From positions 1,922,001 to 1,986,000 of the forward strand of contig BJKQ01000002.1 in assembly GCA_006538405.1 (NCBI GenBank): a DNA stretch of 64,000 nt, in the 5' to 3' direction. The notes beneath the pieces were generated by a model. That model saw nothing but the letters and a program-made list of their open reading frames with translations, did no database searches and was not told the DNA's origin. The DNA comes from Hansfordia pulvinata (lineage: Eukaryota; Ascomycota; Sordariomycetes; Xylariales). Below are positions 1 to 11,580 of this stretch, in pieces; the stretch's first letter is position 1; each line of letters begins with the position of its first letter. Position numbers and translations under genes: made by a program.

Positions 1-424
1 GGTACGGGTACAAGGACTCGGCCCCTGCTCGTGGCTGTCTGTCAATCGGCGCCTGTAACTCGGCGCTGGGGCTGCAGTGCTGTCGGTACTCGGGGGCGCC
101 TTGTACAATGCACGTCAGTCCCACCCCCGGGGTCCCTGTACGCGTGGTACCGTCCGAGTACGGGGAGGGAGGCGGCCGATCGGCGGCGCGCGCCACGAGC
201 AGCAAACGCAGGCGAGATCAGACACGGCCAGACACAGCCAGACACGGCCAGGCGGGCGGGCAGAGACAACCGAGTCGCTGCCTACCAGGTACGAGCAGGT
301 ACGCAGGTACCTGATGGGTCGCGTGATGCGATGGGTATGACGAGGACCAGAGGATGAGAGCGTAGAAGGACCACCGGTGGGGATGGCAGGCCTACCGCTA
401 TCCTCGCCAGGTGAGATGGAGACA

Positions 425-483
425 CACAGAGAGAGAGAGAGAGAGAGGGGGGGGAGAGAGAGAGGGGGAGAGAGAGAGAGGGA
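425..483. repeat. GA/CT-rich microsatellite
   Basis: About 60 bases made almost only of A and G on the plus strand, alternating GA dinucleotides with runs of G. It is a polypurine/polypyrimidine tract with no coding content. Confidence 0.9.
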
Positions 484-2076
484 AAGAAGTGAGAACGGAG
501 AAATCGGGCTTGCCAGACACCCTCTGACGACAAGAAGAGAAGTAGAATAAAAGACGAGGCTGCGGGTGCCCTCAGGGTGCGCGAGTGCGAGTGCGTAGGC
601 GAGCGTACAGAGTATGTACGAGTATGTAGGAGGATAGCAGCACCTTGTGATGAGCTGGGCGAGCGGGCGAGCGAGCGACGCCTCCTGCGTGGAATGCAAC
701 CCGCCGAGCGAGCCCTGCCTGAAGCGGTAACGCAGTCCTCAACTCGGCCAGACGGGTCTTTGCAGCCAACCCACCCTGGTCCAGGCACGTAGGACAAAAA
801 CCGGGGGGGGGGGGGCAGGCAAACACGCCACGGCTGGTAGGCAAGATGCGCCGCTGCCGTGCCGTCCGGATGGTGGTGGTGGTGGTGGTGAGAACCTGGG
901 GAGTCCGGCTGGGTTGCACGGCCGGAGCGTGTTGTTGCTGCTGCAGGCGGTGCAGGCGGTGCAGGAGGGTGGTGTGGGCGTGTGGGCGTGCTCGCAGGCC
1001 TGTGTGGAGCGACCTGCGGCGAGCTGCTGTAGGAACGGGCAGGCAGCTGGAGGCAGGCAGACAGGCAGGCAGGCAGTCAGCCTGCAAGCCAGAGCAGGCA
1101 CAGATAGGCAGATAGGTACTCGTACTCCAACCTACCTACCTCACAACCAAAGGGAAAGGGCCGGAGAAAATGGAAATAATAGCTGGCAACCTGGGACTGG
1201 GGGCAGCCACCCGGGATTGTTGTATCGGGACGGACAGGGGCCTTCCCAAAGACCTGACTGGACGGGCGGGGTAGCGCTGCTGCAGGAGGGCGCAGGGAGG
1301 GAAGCAGGGTACGAGTACAGAAGCACAGATGAGACTGATATTGGAGCGAGGTGGCCGCCGTCTGTCGTCGTGTCGAGGTTGCGCCGGGCTGAGTTGTCTC
1401 GTGCAGCAGGGTGGTTGTGTAAGTGCGAACCTATAGGTATGGGCGAGGCAGGTCGGATATCGAGTACAGGGGCGTGTTAGGTGTGTACTCGTAGGTTAGC
1501 CAAGTAGGTAGGTGAGCACGTGGTAAGGTACTCGTCTCGCGCAAGGACGCGCCAGCTGCTGGTCGACAGCTACCACCGGGTGAATGACTCGGCAATGACA
1601 CCCTCGAGCATGGAGTAGAAGCGCCTCGAGAAGGTGGCGAGGAGGAGGTGGGAAAAGTATGCTTAGAGAGTCTGCAAAGTCTGATGATGGATAGAGAAGA
1701 TGGGTGTCCGGCCGGTGGTGGCGGCGGCAGATTGGCGGGGAGAGGAGAGGCAGTTGTCAGGACGGTCCAAACCCCGGCCCAAGTCAGATGGGCAGTCACC
1801 CAGTTACGACGGGAGTACCTAAGAGCAGATAGGTAGAGGAGACAGACTGAACACTGTCGACCTACAGTGCCTGTATCGTAGGTGCCGTACCTGCCGTACC
1901 TGCCTACCTCCAATGTACCTAATCCAAGTCGTATCTCTGTCTGGCCCGCCTCACATGTGGATTGCTTCTGCTGCTGATAAGCGACAAACCGAAGCGCCTG
2001 CGCCGCGCCGCGCCGCGCTCCTGGGCGAGATAAGCGATAGTACTCGTAGATACTATGCGATGAGGGAGAGGCCGGG

Positions 2077-2079
2077 TTG

Positions 2080-2115
<36 letters not shown>

Positions 2116-2120
2116 GATGG
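2077..2120. repeat. GGGATGC tandem repeat
   Basis: A seven-base unit GGGATGC repeated about four to five times and then decaying to GGGGATGG. It lies in intergenic DNA. Confidence 0.85.
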
Positions 2121-3200
2121 ATGGGAACGCGTTTGGCTGCTGATAAGCCGCCCCGGCCGACCGACGCTGGCGCCGCCGCTAGCAGCGCTCGAACAACTGC
2201 CGAGCTGACAAGCACTCCGATTACCTACTGGGGCGGGAGAAGAGGCCAGAGGACGAGAGACAGGAGAGAAAGAGAGGGGGGGAAGCGAGGGAAACTCAAA
2301 AGCGAGCAAGGAGAAAAACTAGAGGGACTCGTGTGTACGAGCGCATACCTAAGTACAGCAATAAGGATGGCATCTGGGAGACCAGATATTGCCAATGGCC
2401 CCCTGATGAGCGAGCAGCTCTCAGAATGATGTGATGGGATTCCCAACGCTCGTGACTCGGCCCGCCCAGGACGAAGCGCGCCGCGCCGGCCGCGCAGGAG
2501 CACAATGCAATGATGTGGGCGGTTCTCTCCTGAAATGATGCGACTCTATCAATTCATGTGGTGCCCTTTGGCCTCCCGTCCTCAGTTTAGCGCCATGTGT
2601 ACCTAAAGGTAGCGTGTACGGTAAGATACAGATCCATGACACTCTCTCCATGCTCGCTGCCGATTTCGAGGCCGTCGACCGGAGGCACCTCACCTTACCA
2701 ATTTCTCCCTCCAGGCACGGTACAGGAACATACGTGGGGGTAGGTGGGTTAGATACCGTAAATTCATATACATACGAGTATATCTCTTAGCAACGCCTTG
2801 CCTTCCTCAGTCAAGGATCGTGGCCCCTTCTTCGCGGTGCGCTGCCAATGTCGACGAGTCCGGGTCATCAATACATCAAATGCCATACCTTACCTTCATC
2901 CGTTCATATGTGGTAGGAATTCTTCCATTCATCCACGCCCGTCCTGTTCTCGTCGCAATCCAGAGCACCCCTCCAGGTGTGGGCCCCAAGGACCCTGAGA
3001 GAGGCGCACCCCCGCTCCGTTTGCTGTATGAGTACGCCCGGAGTATGGGTGGATGGGGATGCGCGCTTGTCACCACCAGTCACCGAGCAAAGGGCGGAGG
3101 CGAGACGCAGCCACGCAGTGTCAGGTCAGTGGAGGTCAGTCATCAGCCATCCCCGGACGGTGGAGTCGAGTCTGCTGCCTCCGCTCCGGTCTCCAGCCTC

Positions 3201-3244
3201 CATCTCCATCTGCATCTGCATCTGCATCTGCATCTGCATCTGCA
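3201..3244. repeat. ATCTGC hexamer array
   Basis: About seven tandem copies of the hexamer CATCTG. The open frames through it on both strands are periodic and are rejected as genes. Confidence 0.9.
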
Positions 3245-3534
3245 GTTGCACCCGCTATCGTCACCGTCCTAACTTATCACGTGCCCAGCTGGACCCAAGC
3301 CCCGGCCCGCGTACGAGTCCCCGATGGCCCAGCGTGGACGCCCGCCCACCCGCCCGGTCACCACGAAAGCCAATGGAAGGCATCAGTTATCTACATCCTT
3401 GATGGCATTTGGGGCCATTCCTCAAACACGCCGGCCAGCATCTTGCACAATCAAGACCGAAATCCAGCACGAGGTGGACTCTCGCAATGATTTCGATTTT
3501 CAACATGACCTCAGCAAACATCCAGAGCAGCAAA

Positions 3535-3544
3535 CACACACTGA

Positions 3545-3576
<32 letters not shown>

Positions 3577-3585
3577 AAGAGAGAG
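3535..3585. repeat. CA then GA dinucleotide array
   Basis: About ten CA dinucleotides run directly into about ten GA dinucleotides, a compound microsatellite. Confidence 0.9.
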
Positions 3586-4045
3586 GCGCACGCACGTACG
3601 CCCTTATGTGAAGCCCATCCACGTTCCGCGACTCTCGCACGCGGCCTGTAAGCGCAAGCATGATGGGGGGAAGCGGGCGAATCACGCCCGCAGCACAGCC
3701 CACCTCCCACCTCTCCATGTTGCGTTCCTACCTACCTACCTACATACATGATATGTACTAGGTTCGGTGTCTGGCTCCAGCGATCGATAGGTAGTCCGAT
3801 GTGCATACATCCCGTACATTCGAGTACATGCGCACCACGTGGAGGGCGCATCCAAGACACCCCCGTGACAACATGATGGCGAGCGCTGGTGCAATTCCGG
3901 GGAGTCAGGAGAACCGAGCGGCGGTCACCGGTCGGGCCCCATCCTCTTTGTGGCCGGCGGATCCATCCCAGGCCCATTCCGATCCATCACGCCCGCGCCC
4001 ACCGCCGTTGCACTTTTGCGTTCCCTCCTTGACTCTAGAACGACT

Positions 4046-4083
4046 TGCCTGGGCTTGGGCTTGGGCTTGGGCTTGGGCTTGGG
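4046..4083. repeat. TTGGGC hexamer array
   Basis: About five to six tandem copies of TTGGGC. It resembles but is not the fungal telomere unit TTAGGG, and the sequence continues normally on both sides. Confidence 0.9.
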
Positions 4084-4930
4084 GCCGTCGCCGTCCCGGC
4101 ATCCAGGCGATCGCCCGCCTATCAGGAACTTAGGTATCCGTGTCTGGGGCAAGGCTGGTTGAAAGTGCTTCGATAATGCCCAAGCGTGCCAAGGTAAGGC
4201 AAGTTTGGGGTGTCGCAGAAGGCTCGCAGAACGCCTCCGCTGCCAGACACGCATGCGAGTCCACCCACGAAGATAGGTACGGTACTTGCACAGGTGAGGC
4301 AGATTGGAAGCAGGCAGGTGGTAATATATAGATTCATCCCAATTCCCACCGGTATCCAGAGACCCGCCTCGCGATCCCCTGCTTGCGTTCGTCCTACATC
4401 CAGAGAAAGGCTGATGACACCCGCCTGCCTGCTCGCTCGTCGTACCTCTTTATTACGTGATCCAGACACTCGCGATTCACAGCCCAGATCGCGCAACTGG
4501 GTTCGCTGCGGCTGCCGCCGTCCAGTGACTTGGTTGGTGATTCGCGCGCCCGCATTCCCATGACGAGCCGGCCTCATGCAGGGCCCATGGCACGACAACG
4601 ACAATAATCAAAACACGAGGTGGGCACTTGCAAACATCGATTAACAAGCCCTTGTCTCTCTTTCCCCTACCTCTCTGTAAGGTACGTTTGTTGACGGAAA
4701 ATCCCGCCTCGCCAGCCGCGCTTTATAGATACAGAGCAACCCCTCCTTTGACAACAGTGTGAACAGTCGCTCCGTGTGTGTGAGTACCACGTGCGAGTAT
4801 CATGTTGTGTACCTACGAGCACTCGTATCGCTGGGCTCCTATATCGGCGCTGTCGCCTCTCATCCATGGGTGTGTCTCACAGACGCCAGTTCAAGGTTGT
4901 CATGGGGTGCGCGCCCCGCCAAGGTGAACG

Positions 4931-4951
4931 CCCCCCCCCCCCCCCCCCCCC
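4931..4951. repeat. Poly-C run, 21 bases
   Basis: An uninterrupted run of about 21 C in intergenic DNA. Its length is likely uncertain in the assembly. Confidence 0.9.
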
Positions 4952-5756
4952 GGCTAGCGCGCCTGTTCCCGAAATGCCTTCCATGGCTTCAATGGGCGCA
5001 AGTCATGTCATATCATCTCCCTTGAGGTACGCGTGCGTACTATGAGGTTGGCAGGTACATGTATTTAGGGTGGTGTAGGTACCTAATAGCACAAAACACA
5101 CCTTCACCATCCTGTAGGACGGTTCCTCTGTTCACTGGAATTACTACATGTCTACCTAGTAGCAGGTCGAGATAGGTGGTAGACAGTAAACCCGATTTTG
5201 TAAGAATCTGGTGGACGACACTTCAGGCGACGTGCCCTCCAAGCCGTCAAAGCCAGCCGCGCTCCACCTTTTACAGCCAGTTGTCGGCACATGTATCCAG
5301 ATACAAGCAGAGGCTTCGTCCAATTGCATGAGCACCCCCGCCGACAGGCCAGCGCGTAGTCGAGCAGCAAGGCAGCCCGGTACCTAAGGTTGTCGACAAG
5401 CGTCTGGTAGAGGAGGGTGGGCTTAGAAGGTCTCTGGAACGCACCCACCCCAACAGACAGAGATGAGGCACGCACGATCCGAGCTTGTTTGATCGCTGCC
5501 GACGCGACGCACCCAAATGTCTCTTGATCTGCCTTGTCTCCGTCAGGGGCACCGGCACCGTCGTGCGCGTGCCTTGCAGCAGCAGATGGTACCTACATGG
5601 GCTTGAAAGCCACCGAGCAGGGCAAAGCCGCGAAAGGCTGAGCAATATTCGCTTCTCATATCCCGCCCGCGCTGCAGCCAGGGACCTAGGTTGCAGAAAC
5701 CGGTTCTCCTGTCACCGGCGCCAGGGTCGGCGCTTCACTCGTTCACTCACTTAGTT

Positions 5757-5773
5757 AAAAAAAAAAAAAAAAA
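5757..5773. repeat. Poly-A run, 17 bases
   Basis: An uninterrupted run of 17 A about 270 bases downstream of the aminotransferase stop on the minus strand, where it would be transcribed as poly-U. No target-site duplication or retroelement body was seen, so I do not call it a retroposon tail. Confidence 0.85.
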
Positions 5774-6040
5774 GGATGACAACGCGGGAATGCAGTTCTA
5801 CAACTGGTGTATCTGGTGGCTTAAGCCCTACATCATGCTCAAGGGTATCTGAATCTCTTCCCGTGTCTGCCCGCCCCAGTATGTATGTACCGCAAGCCGC
5901 TTCTATGGCAATACTTTGATGATATACAAGTCGAAAAGGCGTTGCTCTCGACACACCGGTCGCCCGAGTGCTGGGGCGCGAGCCATGCGCTGCCGAGTGC
6001 TGTCGGGGCCCGGACTCCGCTCATCTATCCCGACTGACGT

Positions 6041-7437
6041 CTATTTCATCCCGGGTAGTTCCTTGACTGCTTCGCTTATGATGCCAATCGCCGAGTGCAG
6101 TTGCTCCTCCGAGATAACCAGCGGGGGCGCAAAGCGGATGATGTTTCCGTGAGTGGGCTTGGCCAGCAAGCCCTTTTGTTTGAGCAGCATGCAGAGATCC
6201 CACGCAGAGTGGCCGCCGCTCTTCGACTCGTCAATGACAATCGCGTTCAGAAGCCCCTTTCCTCTCACCAGCTTGATCATGGGAGAGTTGAGAGCCACCA
6301 AGCTGTCTCGGAACACGTTACCAAACTTCTCGGCCCTCTCGGTCAGCTTCTCCTCCTCAATGATCTCGAGAGCCCGGATGGACACTGCGCAGCCCAAAGG
6401 GTTGCCTCCGTACGTGGACCCGTGCGTGCCTGGCTCCACAACCAGCATGACGTCTCTGTCGGCGAGCACGGCGCTGACGGGGTACATGCCGCCGGAAATG
6501 GCCTTGCCCAGGGTGACAATGTCGGGCTTGATACCGGCCCATTGGGAGCACAGCATGCGACCCGTCCGTCCGATTCCGGTTTGGATCTCGTCGCAGATGA
6601 AGAGCACGTTGTGCTTCTTGCACAGCTCGTGGACCTTGGTGAGGTAGCTGCTGTCCGGGACCACGACTCCAGCCTCACCTTGGATCGGCTCCACAATGAA
6701 AGCTGCCGTCTCCTTGCCGTGAACCTCGAAGACCGTCTCCAGGTCTTCAATGTGGTTGTAGCGGATGGGCTTGCCGGTGACGGGGCAGGCGGCGCCGATG
6801 TTGGGGACGTAAGGCCCGTAGTTGTCCTTGGACTCAGGGTCCGTCGAAAGGGTAATGGCCGTCATCTACAGCCGGGTTAGCACGGAGGCGCGCAGTGCCC
6901 TGGGGGTCTGGAGCCTGTGGCTCGGGGGGGGGGTCCCCAAACTTACCGAGCGGCCGTGGAAGTTCTCGGCGGCCCCGAAAACGTGCGCCTTGCCCTGGGG
7001 CACGCCCTTGACCTTGTAGGCCCACTTGCGGGCGAGCTTGACGGCCGTGTCGACGGCCTCGGCGCCCGTGTTCATGGGCAGAACCATGTCGTAGCCGAAC
7101 ATGTCTCGGACCTTCTCGGCCCACTTGGGGAAGACGTCATTGTGGAATGCGCGGGAGCTGAGGGTCAGGCGGCTGGCTTGCTCAGTGAGAGCCTTGATGA
7201 GCTCGGGGTGGCAGTGGCCCTGGTTGACGGCGCTGTAGGCCGAGAGGAAGTCGAGGTAGTGCTTTCCTTCGGGTCCCATACGTCGACGCCGCTGGCGCGG
7301 GCGAAGACGACGGGCAGCGGGTGGTAGTTGTGGGCGGCATACTCGTGTTCGGCGTCAATGGCGCTCTGGGTGGATGAGGCGTGGAAGCGGGACTTGTCGG
7401 CGGCAGAGGCCTCGTTTCCGTTGGCGTGGGGAGACAT
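6041..7437 (-). CDS. Ornithine aminotransferase, with an apparent one-base frameshift
   Basis: PLP-dependent class III aminotransferase that transfers the delta-amino group of ornithine to 2-oxoglutarate, linking arginine breakdown to glutamate semialdehyde and proline. It is probably cytosolic, as no targeting peptide is evident. Two exons: 7437-6947 and 6865-6041, with an 81-nt intron (GTAAGT...TGTAG). Visible signatures are [52 protein letters not shown] and the PLP lysine in TLGKAISGG (Lys285 after frame correction). The ATG at 7437 opens a frame reading through ASGVDVWDP; the conserved continuation EGKHYLDF is in the next frame. Adding one base at the G run 7271-7273 (minus-strand CCC) joins them into a 438-residue protein of normal family length. 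Everything else is intact, so a consensus error is more likely than a pseudogene. The upstream region carries a long AGGGC array. Confidence 0.93.
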
Positions 7438-7512
7438 GGCGACGGCAGTCGGACGGCGGGGTAGCGGGGTGGGCTGGCAAAATGGCAGTTGGCCGGGGCG
7501 GGGCGGGAGCAG

Positions 7513-7599
7513 CAGGGCAGGGCAGGGCAGGGCAGGGCAGGGCAGGGCAGGGCAGGGCAGGGCAGGGCAGGGCAGGGCAGGGCAGGGCAGGGCAGGGCA
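7513..7599. repeat. AGGGC pentanucleotide array, about 17 copies
   Basis: An almost perfect array of about 17 copies of AGGGC starting about 75 bases upstream of the aminotransferase ATG. On the transcribed strand it reads as GCCCT repeats, so it sits in the promoter or 5' leader of that gene. A five-base unit is expected to vary in copy number between strains. Confidence 0.95.
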
Positions 7600-7937
7600 A
7601 TCGACGGGCGAGGTAGCACGGGAATGGACCGAGGCGGGGTCAATGCTGGACGGGCTTGGGCGTGATCGTGATCGTGCTTGCAGCTAGGGTATGAAGCAGA
7701 TAGTAACAGCGATAGGTGCAAGTGAAGAGGCTGTTGGAAGTGGGAGGCACTGATGGATGGGATGGGAGGAAGAGGGAAAGAGAGGAACAGAGAGAGCGAG
7801 GTGGCCGAAGAAGAGGGCAGACCGGGTAGGTACGGTACCTACCCTTATTATACGCACAAACGTATTGGCATGTGTCTCCGTGGGCCGGGACCGCCTCATC
7901 AGGTACGGGGCCGGGGCGGGGCAGACTTCACACGTCC

Positions 7938-7962
7938 GGTCAGGTCAGGTCAGGTCAGGTCA
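7938..7962. repeat. GGTCA pentamer, five copies
   Basis: Five perfect tandem copies of GGTCA about 500 bases upstream of the aminotransferase start. GGTCA resembles a nuclear-receptor half site, but that receptor class is absent from fungi, so the resemblance is treated as chance. Confidence 0.9.
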
Positions 7963-9407
7963 ATACCTGGACATTGGATGTACTGGTGGTGCCCATGGAT
8001 GCTGGAGGTAATGTAATATCTCGTACGTACACGCACCAACCGTCCCGATCCGAGATGGAGCACCGTCCGCGACGAGACAGGGGATGCGGCGGCCGATGAC
8101 TGCTGGGCTGCGCGGGCTATACCCCTAAGTGCAAGTCGACGCGGCGCGGTGCAGGCGGCGTTGCACCCATGGCCAATTACTCGGCGGCGTCTGGATCCGG
8201 GCGTTGGACAAAGACATCACATGGCCTGTCGAGTCCCGAAGGAAGCCGGCGGGCGAGCAAGGTGTGTCGCTCGGCGGCCACGACGAGCGAGGGGCTGACT
8301 CGGGCAGGCTGGCCATCCCCGTCTGCCGTCCGGGGCGAGTCTCTGCGCGATCCCACACAGAGAGTCAGTCAGTCGCTGTGGTGGCGGCTCGTGACAGCTG
8401 AGTCGAAGCAGGCTTGAACATGAGCCTCACCCTCACCCTCGAAGAAGCCCAGGGCAGGCGCTGCACAGCTTTGGGTGCCAGGCCAATCAGCGCTGTCGCA
8501 ATTCGTCTTGCCGCGCAGTGCCGCTGTTCTTGTGGGCGGTGCTGTGAGGTCATAGCCCGGCCCGCCCAGGCCGTGGCGCGCAGGAACACCAGTACGAGTA
8601 CGAGCCGGCCTGGACTGCGGGGGTGGTTGCGCAGATCTGTGAGAGCGGCCCCTTGGTACCGTCCCTAAGGTAAGTACCTACCACCTAGGAAAGTTTCCAC
8701 ACAGTCTTTTGAGCGAAGAGAGCCAAAACGGCGAGGCCTCATCAGGGGCGCCACTGAACCGAAGAGAACAAGGAGTTAAAGCCAGAGAAGAACGGAATTT
8801 TGACCTCAGAAATAGGTGGCCCTGGTTAGGTACCTGGGGCACGTACGTAGGTACCCACCTAATTGCTTGATGGTCATTGACGCCGATCGACACGCGGGCC
8901 GAGAACTTGCCTGGAGACATTCAACCCTTCCATCCAGAGAAGGTACGAGTAGCCAGGTAGGTACCTAGGGATTCGTGCATGCAGTGCCTTGCAGGTGGGC
9001 TCTGGCGACATCAGGAGGATCTTCATGTACCTTGCCTCTGTCGTCAGCCCGTGGATTGAATGAATCTAATGTACGCGTACAAGTACTGGCCTACTCGTAG
9101 TATCGTATGGGCGTGGAAGGCACGCCCAGGCGATGAACCGCCGCCGTCTACGCTAGCCTCTCTCGGACTCCTGCGACGGCTTCAACAGCCTCGCTCGCTC
9201 GTCTCACTTGACGTTTAACTGACTGGCTGGAACCTTGTGCCCTGTCCGCGCTGTCACAATACCTTCGTTGTCACTTGGTTGCACCAGTAGAGATTCAGAA
9301 CCGTGGCCGGCTTTCGTTGCTGTGCGAGTTCGATACCCATCCCCCCACCCGCACATTGCTTCATGACAACCTCGCCGTTGCTGCGACCCTCGCGACGCGC
9401 CTGAGCC

Positions 9408-11580
9408 ATGAGCGCGAAGCACGCGTCGAGCGGCGGGACGGCTTCGCCAAACCAAGCCCCACGACGCGCCCAGCCACAGAGCACGCAAACCCGCGATGGT
9501 GCACAAGCACAAGCTTCCACGCAGACCCGGGACGCCTTCTTCGCCGTCTTTGCCTGGCGGCTGCTCAACGCTTTCTGCGTCCGCACCTTCTTCCAGCCCG
9601 ACGAGTACTTCCAAGCCCTCGAGCCAGCATGGCAGCTGGCCTTTGGCCAAGGGCAAGGAGCTTGGCTGACCTGGGTAAGTATATCCCATCTCACGCCCTG
9701 CGGGAGGCCAGGCCGGGCCCGTCGCTGAGCTCCATGACAGGAATGGCAGTATAAGCTGCGCTCGTCGCTGCATCCCGCCATCTTCGCCATTGGCTATTTT
9801 GTGGTCGACAACTCCATCGGCGGTAGCGGCAGTGGCAAGGCAGCATGGCTTCTGGCCGCTCCCAAAGTCATACAGGCCGGTCTTGCGGCCTTGGGCGACT
9901 GGTTGAGCTGGAGGTTGGCCGGCAAGCTCTACGGCAACAACCCGGCTGTCGTGTGGTCTGTCGTAAGTGTTTGCCCCCTCCCTCGGCTATGCCACCTCTC
10001 CTTAACAGCCATTCCAGCTTTTCATGACGCTGGCCAATCCCTGGCAGTGGTTCACGTCAACAAGGGCCTTCTCAAACTGTCTCGAAGCGACACTGACATG
10101 TTCGGCTTTGTACTATTGGCCCTGGGAGTTGCTGGCTGCGGCGGCGGACGATGAAAAAGCCGCCCCAGAGGCCACATTGTTCAAAACCTGGTCCAGTGTC
10201 AACAGGTACGTGCCCCCGGACAACGAACGCCTGGGCGGGCAGAACTAAACTTGGCATATCAGTCTTCGGCTTTCACTCTTGTCGGCTGCTCTGGCAGTCT
10301 TGCTGCGGCCCACCAACGCGTTGCTGTGGTTCGCCTTAGGCACCGTTGTCCTCACAAGACTCACGCTGGACGGAAAGTCACCTCTCACATGGAGGGTGGT
10401 TCTCATCCTCTCCCGGGAGATAATTATTTGCGGGTAGGCAGACTCCTTTCTCATTGCTCTCACTGTCGCTGTCAACCGAGTTCTGACATGCCCTAGATCT
10501 CTGGCCCTGGGCCTGTGTCTGATTGCGGACCGTCAGTACTATGGAGAGTGGACGTTTCCACCCCTGAACCTGGTTTACTTCAACGTATCGCAAGACCTCG
10601 CCGTCTTCTACGGCGAGAATGACTGGCACTACTACCTATCACAGGGAATCCCACTACTGAGCACGACATTGCTGCCATTCGTGTTGACAGGCCTCTACAA
10701 GTCAACGGACCCGTCCCTGGTTTCCAGCTGGTCTGTCACCACATCAAACAGCATCAGAGCTCTGACCTACATGGTGACGACCATGGTCTCATCCCTCTCC
10801 TTCATCTCGCACAAGGAGGTCCGCTTCATCACGCCACTGCTCCCCATTCTACACATCCTAGCCGCCCCGCACGTGACGAAATTCTTCACAACGGCGATGG
10901 AGACGGCGGGAGCCTGCCCTGCGCCTGTTCTGGGTTGGAAGAGGAAGCCGCTCATCGCGCTGGGCCTCGCCGCCAACGTGATCGTTGGGGGCTACCTGGC
11001 CTCGTTCCACGCGGCCGCGCCGATCGGGGTCATGACGTTTCTGCGCGAGCAGTTCGAGGCCGCGCACCCAGAGCACCTCGACGTGCCGCTGCGTCTCGGC
11101 GGCCCCGGCCCCGGCAGGCGGTCGTCTCTGTCACCAGAACCCCCGGGCGATCTGTTTGCATACTTCCTCACGCCGTGTCACGCGACGCCTTGGCGGTCGC
11201 ACCTGGTGTACCCGGCGCTACGTGCGGACGCGCTTTCCTGTGACCCGCCGGTGCTCACGGAGCCCCGGTCGGCGGCGCGCGCCGCCTACCGCGACGAGAC
11301 CTCGCGCTTCTACGCCGACGAGGCCGCGGGCCTTCGAGCGCTGTGGCCCGCGGACGCGCCGGCGCGCGACATCCCGCGCTACATCGTTGCGTACGAGGGC
11401 ATGGAGGCCGCGCTGAGCGCCCACTTCGCGACGGATGGGCCCGGTGCCCGCGACGGGGTGCGGCTTAGAAAGGTCTGGAGCGCGTGGAATGGCCTGTTTA
11501 CCGACGATGACAGGAAGGCCGGTCACCTGGAGGTCTGGACCACCGGCCTCCGCGAGGGGCGCCCGGCGCTGTCGTTGTGA
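9408..11580 (+). CDS. GPI10: GPI mannosyltransferase 3 (GT22 family, PIG-B/Gpi10-like)
   Basis: ER multi-pass membrane enzyme that adds the third mannose to the GPI-anchor precursor using dolichol-phosphate mannose. Five exons fit exactly: 9408-9674, 9741-9962, 10018-10205, 10263-10433 and 10497-11580, giving 643 residues. Splice sites are canonical (GTAAGT, GTAAGT, GTACGT, GTAGGC donors; CAG or TAG acceptors). Family signatures are [15 protein letters not shown] with LTWEW near the N-terminus (the acidic lumenal loop of GT-C enzymes), [15 protein letters not shown], the Tyr-rich region before [14 protein letters not shown], and the GT22 hallmark HKEVRFI. The C-terminal 170 residues are lumenal or variable and come from very GC-rich DNA. 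The PDEYFQ and HKExRF pairing and length favour GPI10 over ALG9, ALG12 or SMP3. Confidence 0.93.

Larger units (their letters stand above)
1..6040. other. Intergenic, no supportable gene
   Basis: All open frames here are low-complexity or shadow one another on both strands, and none gives a recognisable domain or a convincing exon-intron chain. The block holds many simple repeats (GA, GGT, GCAGG, GGGATGC, ATCTGC, CA/GA and TTGGGC arrays, a 13-base G run, a 21-base C run and a 17-base A run) and several copies of TACGAGTA/TACTCGTA (for example near 616, 1111, 1312, 1487, 2041 and 2776). The left edge is arbitrary, so a gene end from outside could lie here unseen. Confidence 0.6.
7438..9407. 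other. Divergent intergenic region between the aminotransferase and GPI10-like genes
   Basis: About 2 kb between two genes that point away from each other, so it holds both promoters. It contains the AGGGC and GGTCA tandem arrays, copies of TACGAGTA near 8591, 8944 and 9094, and GGTACCTACC-type words near 7830, 8675, 8850 and 8960. No gene is supported inside it. Confidence 0.6.

Noticed and set aside
1431..2309. 292-codon minus-strand open frame
   Set aside because: Composition follows local repeats (including the GGGATGC array), with no family motif and competing frames on the other strand.
4046..4083. Telomere-like repeat
   Set aside because: The unit is TTGGGC, not TTAGGG, only five to six copies, and ordinary sequence continues on both sides.
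5757..5773. Retroposon poly-A tail
   Set aside because: No element body or target-site duplication is visible beside the A run.
6095..6880. 261-codon plus-strand open frame
   Set aside because: Antisense to the second exon of ornithine aminotransferase.
7938..7962. Nuclear-receptor half-site array (GGTCA)n
   Set aside because: Fungi lack that receptor class; the array is a simple pentamer microsatellite.
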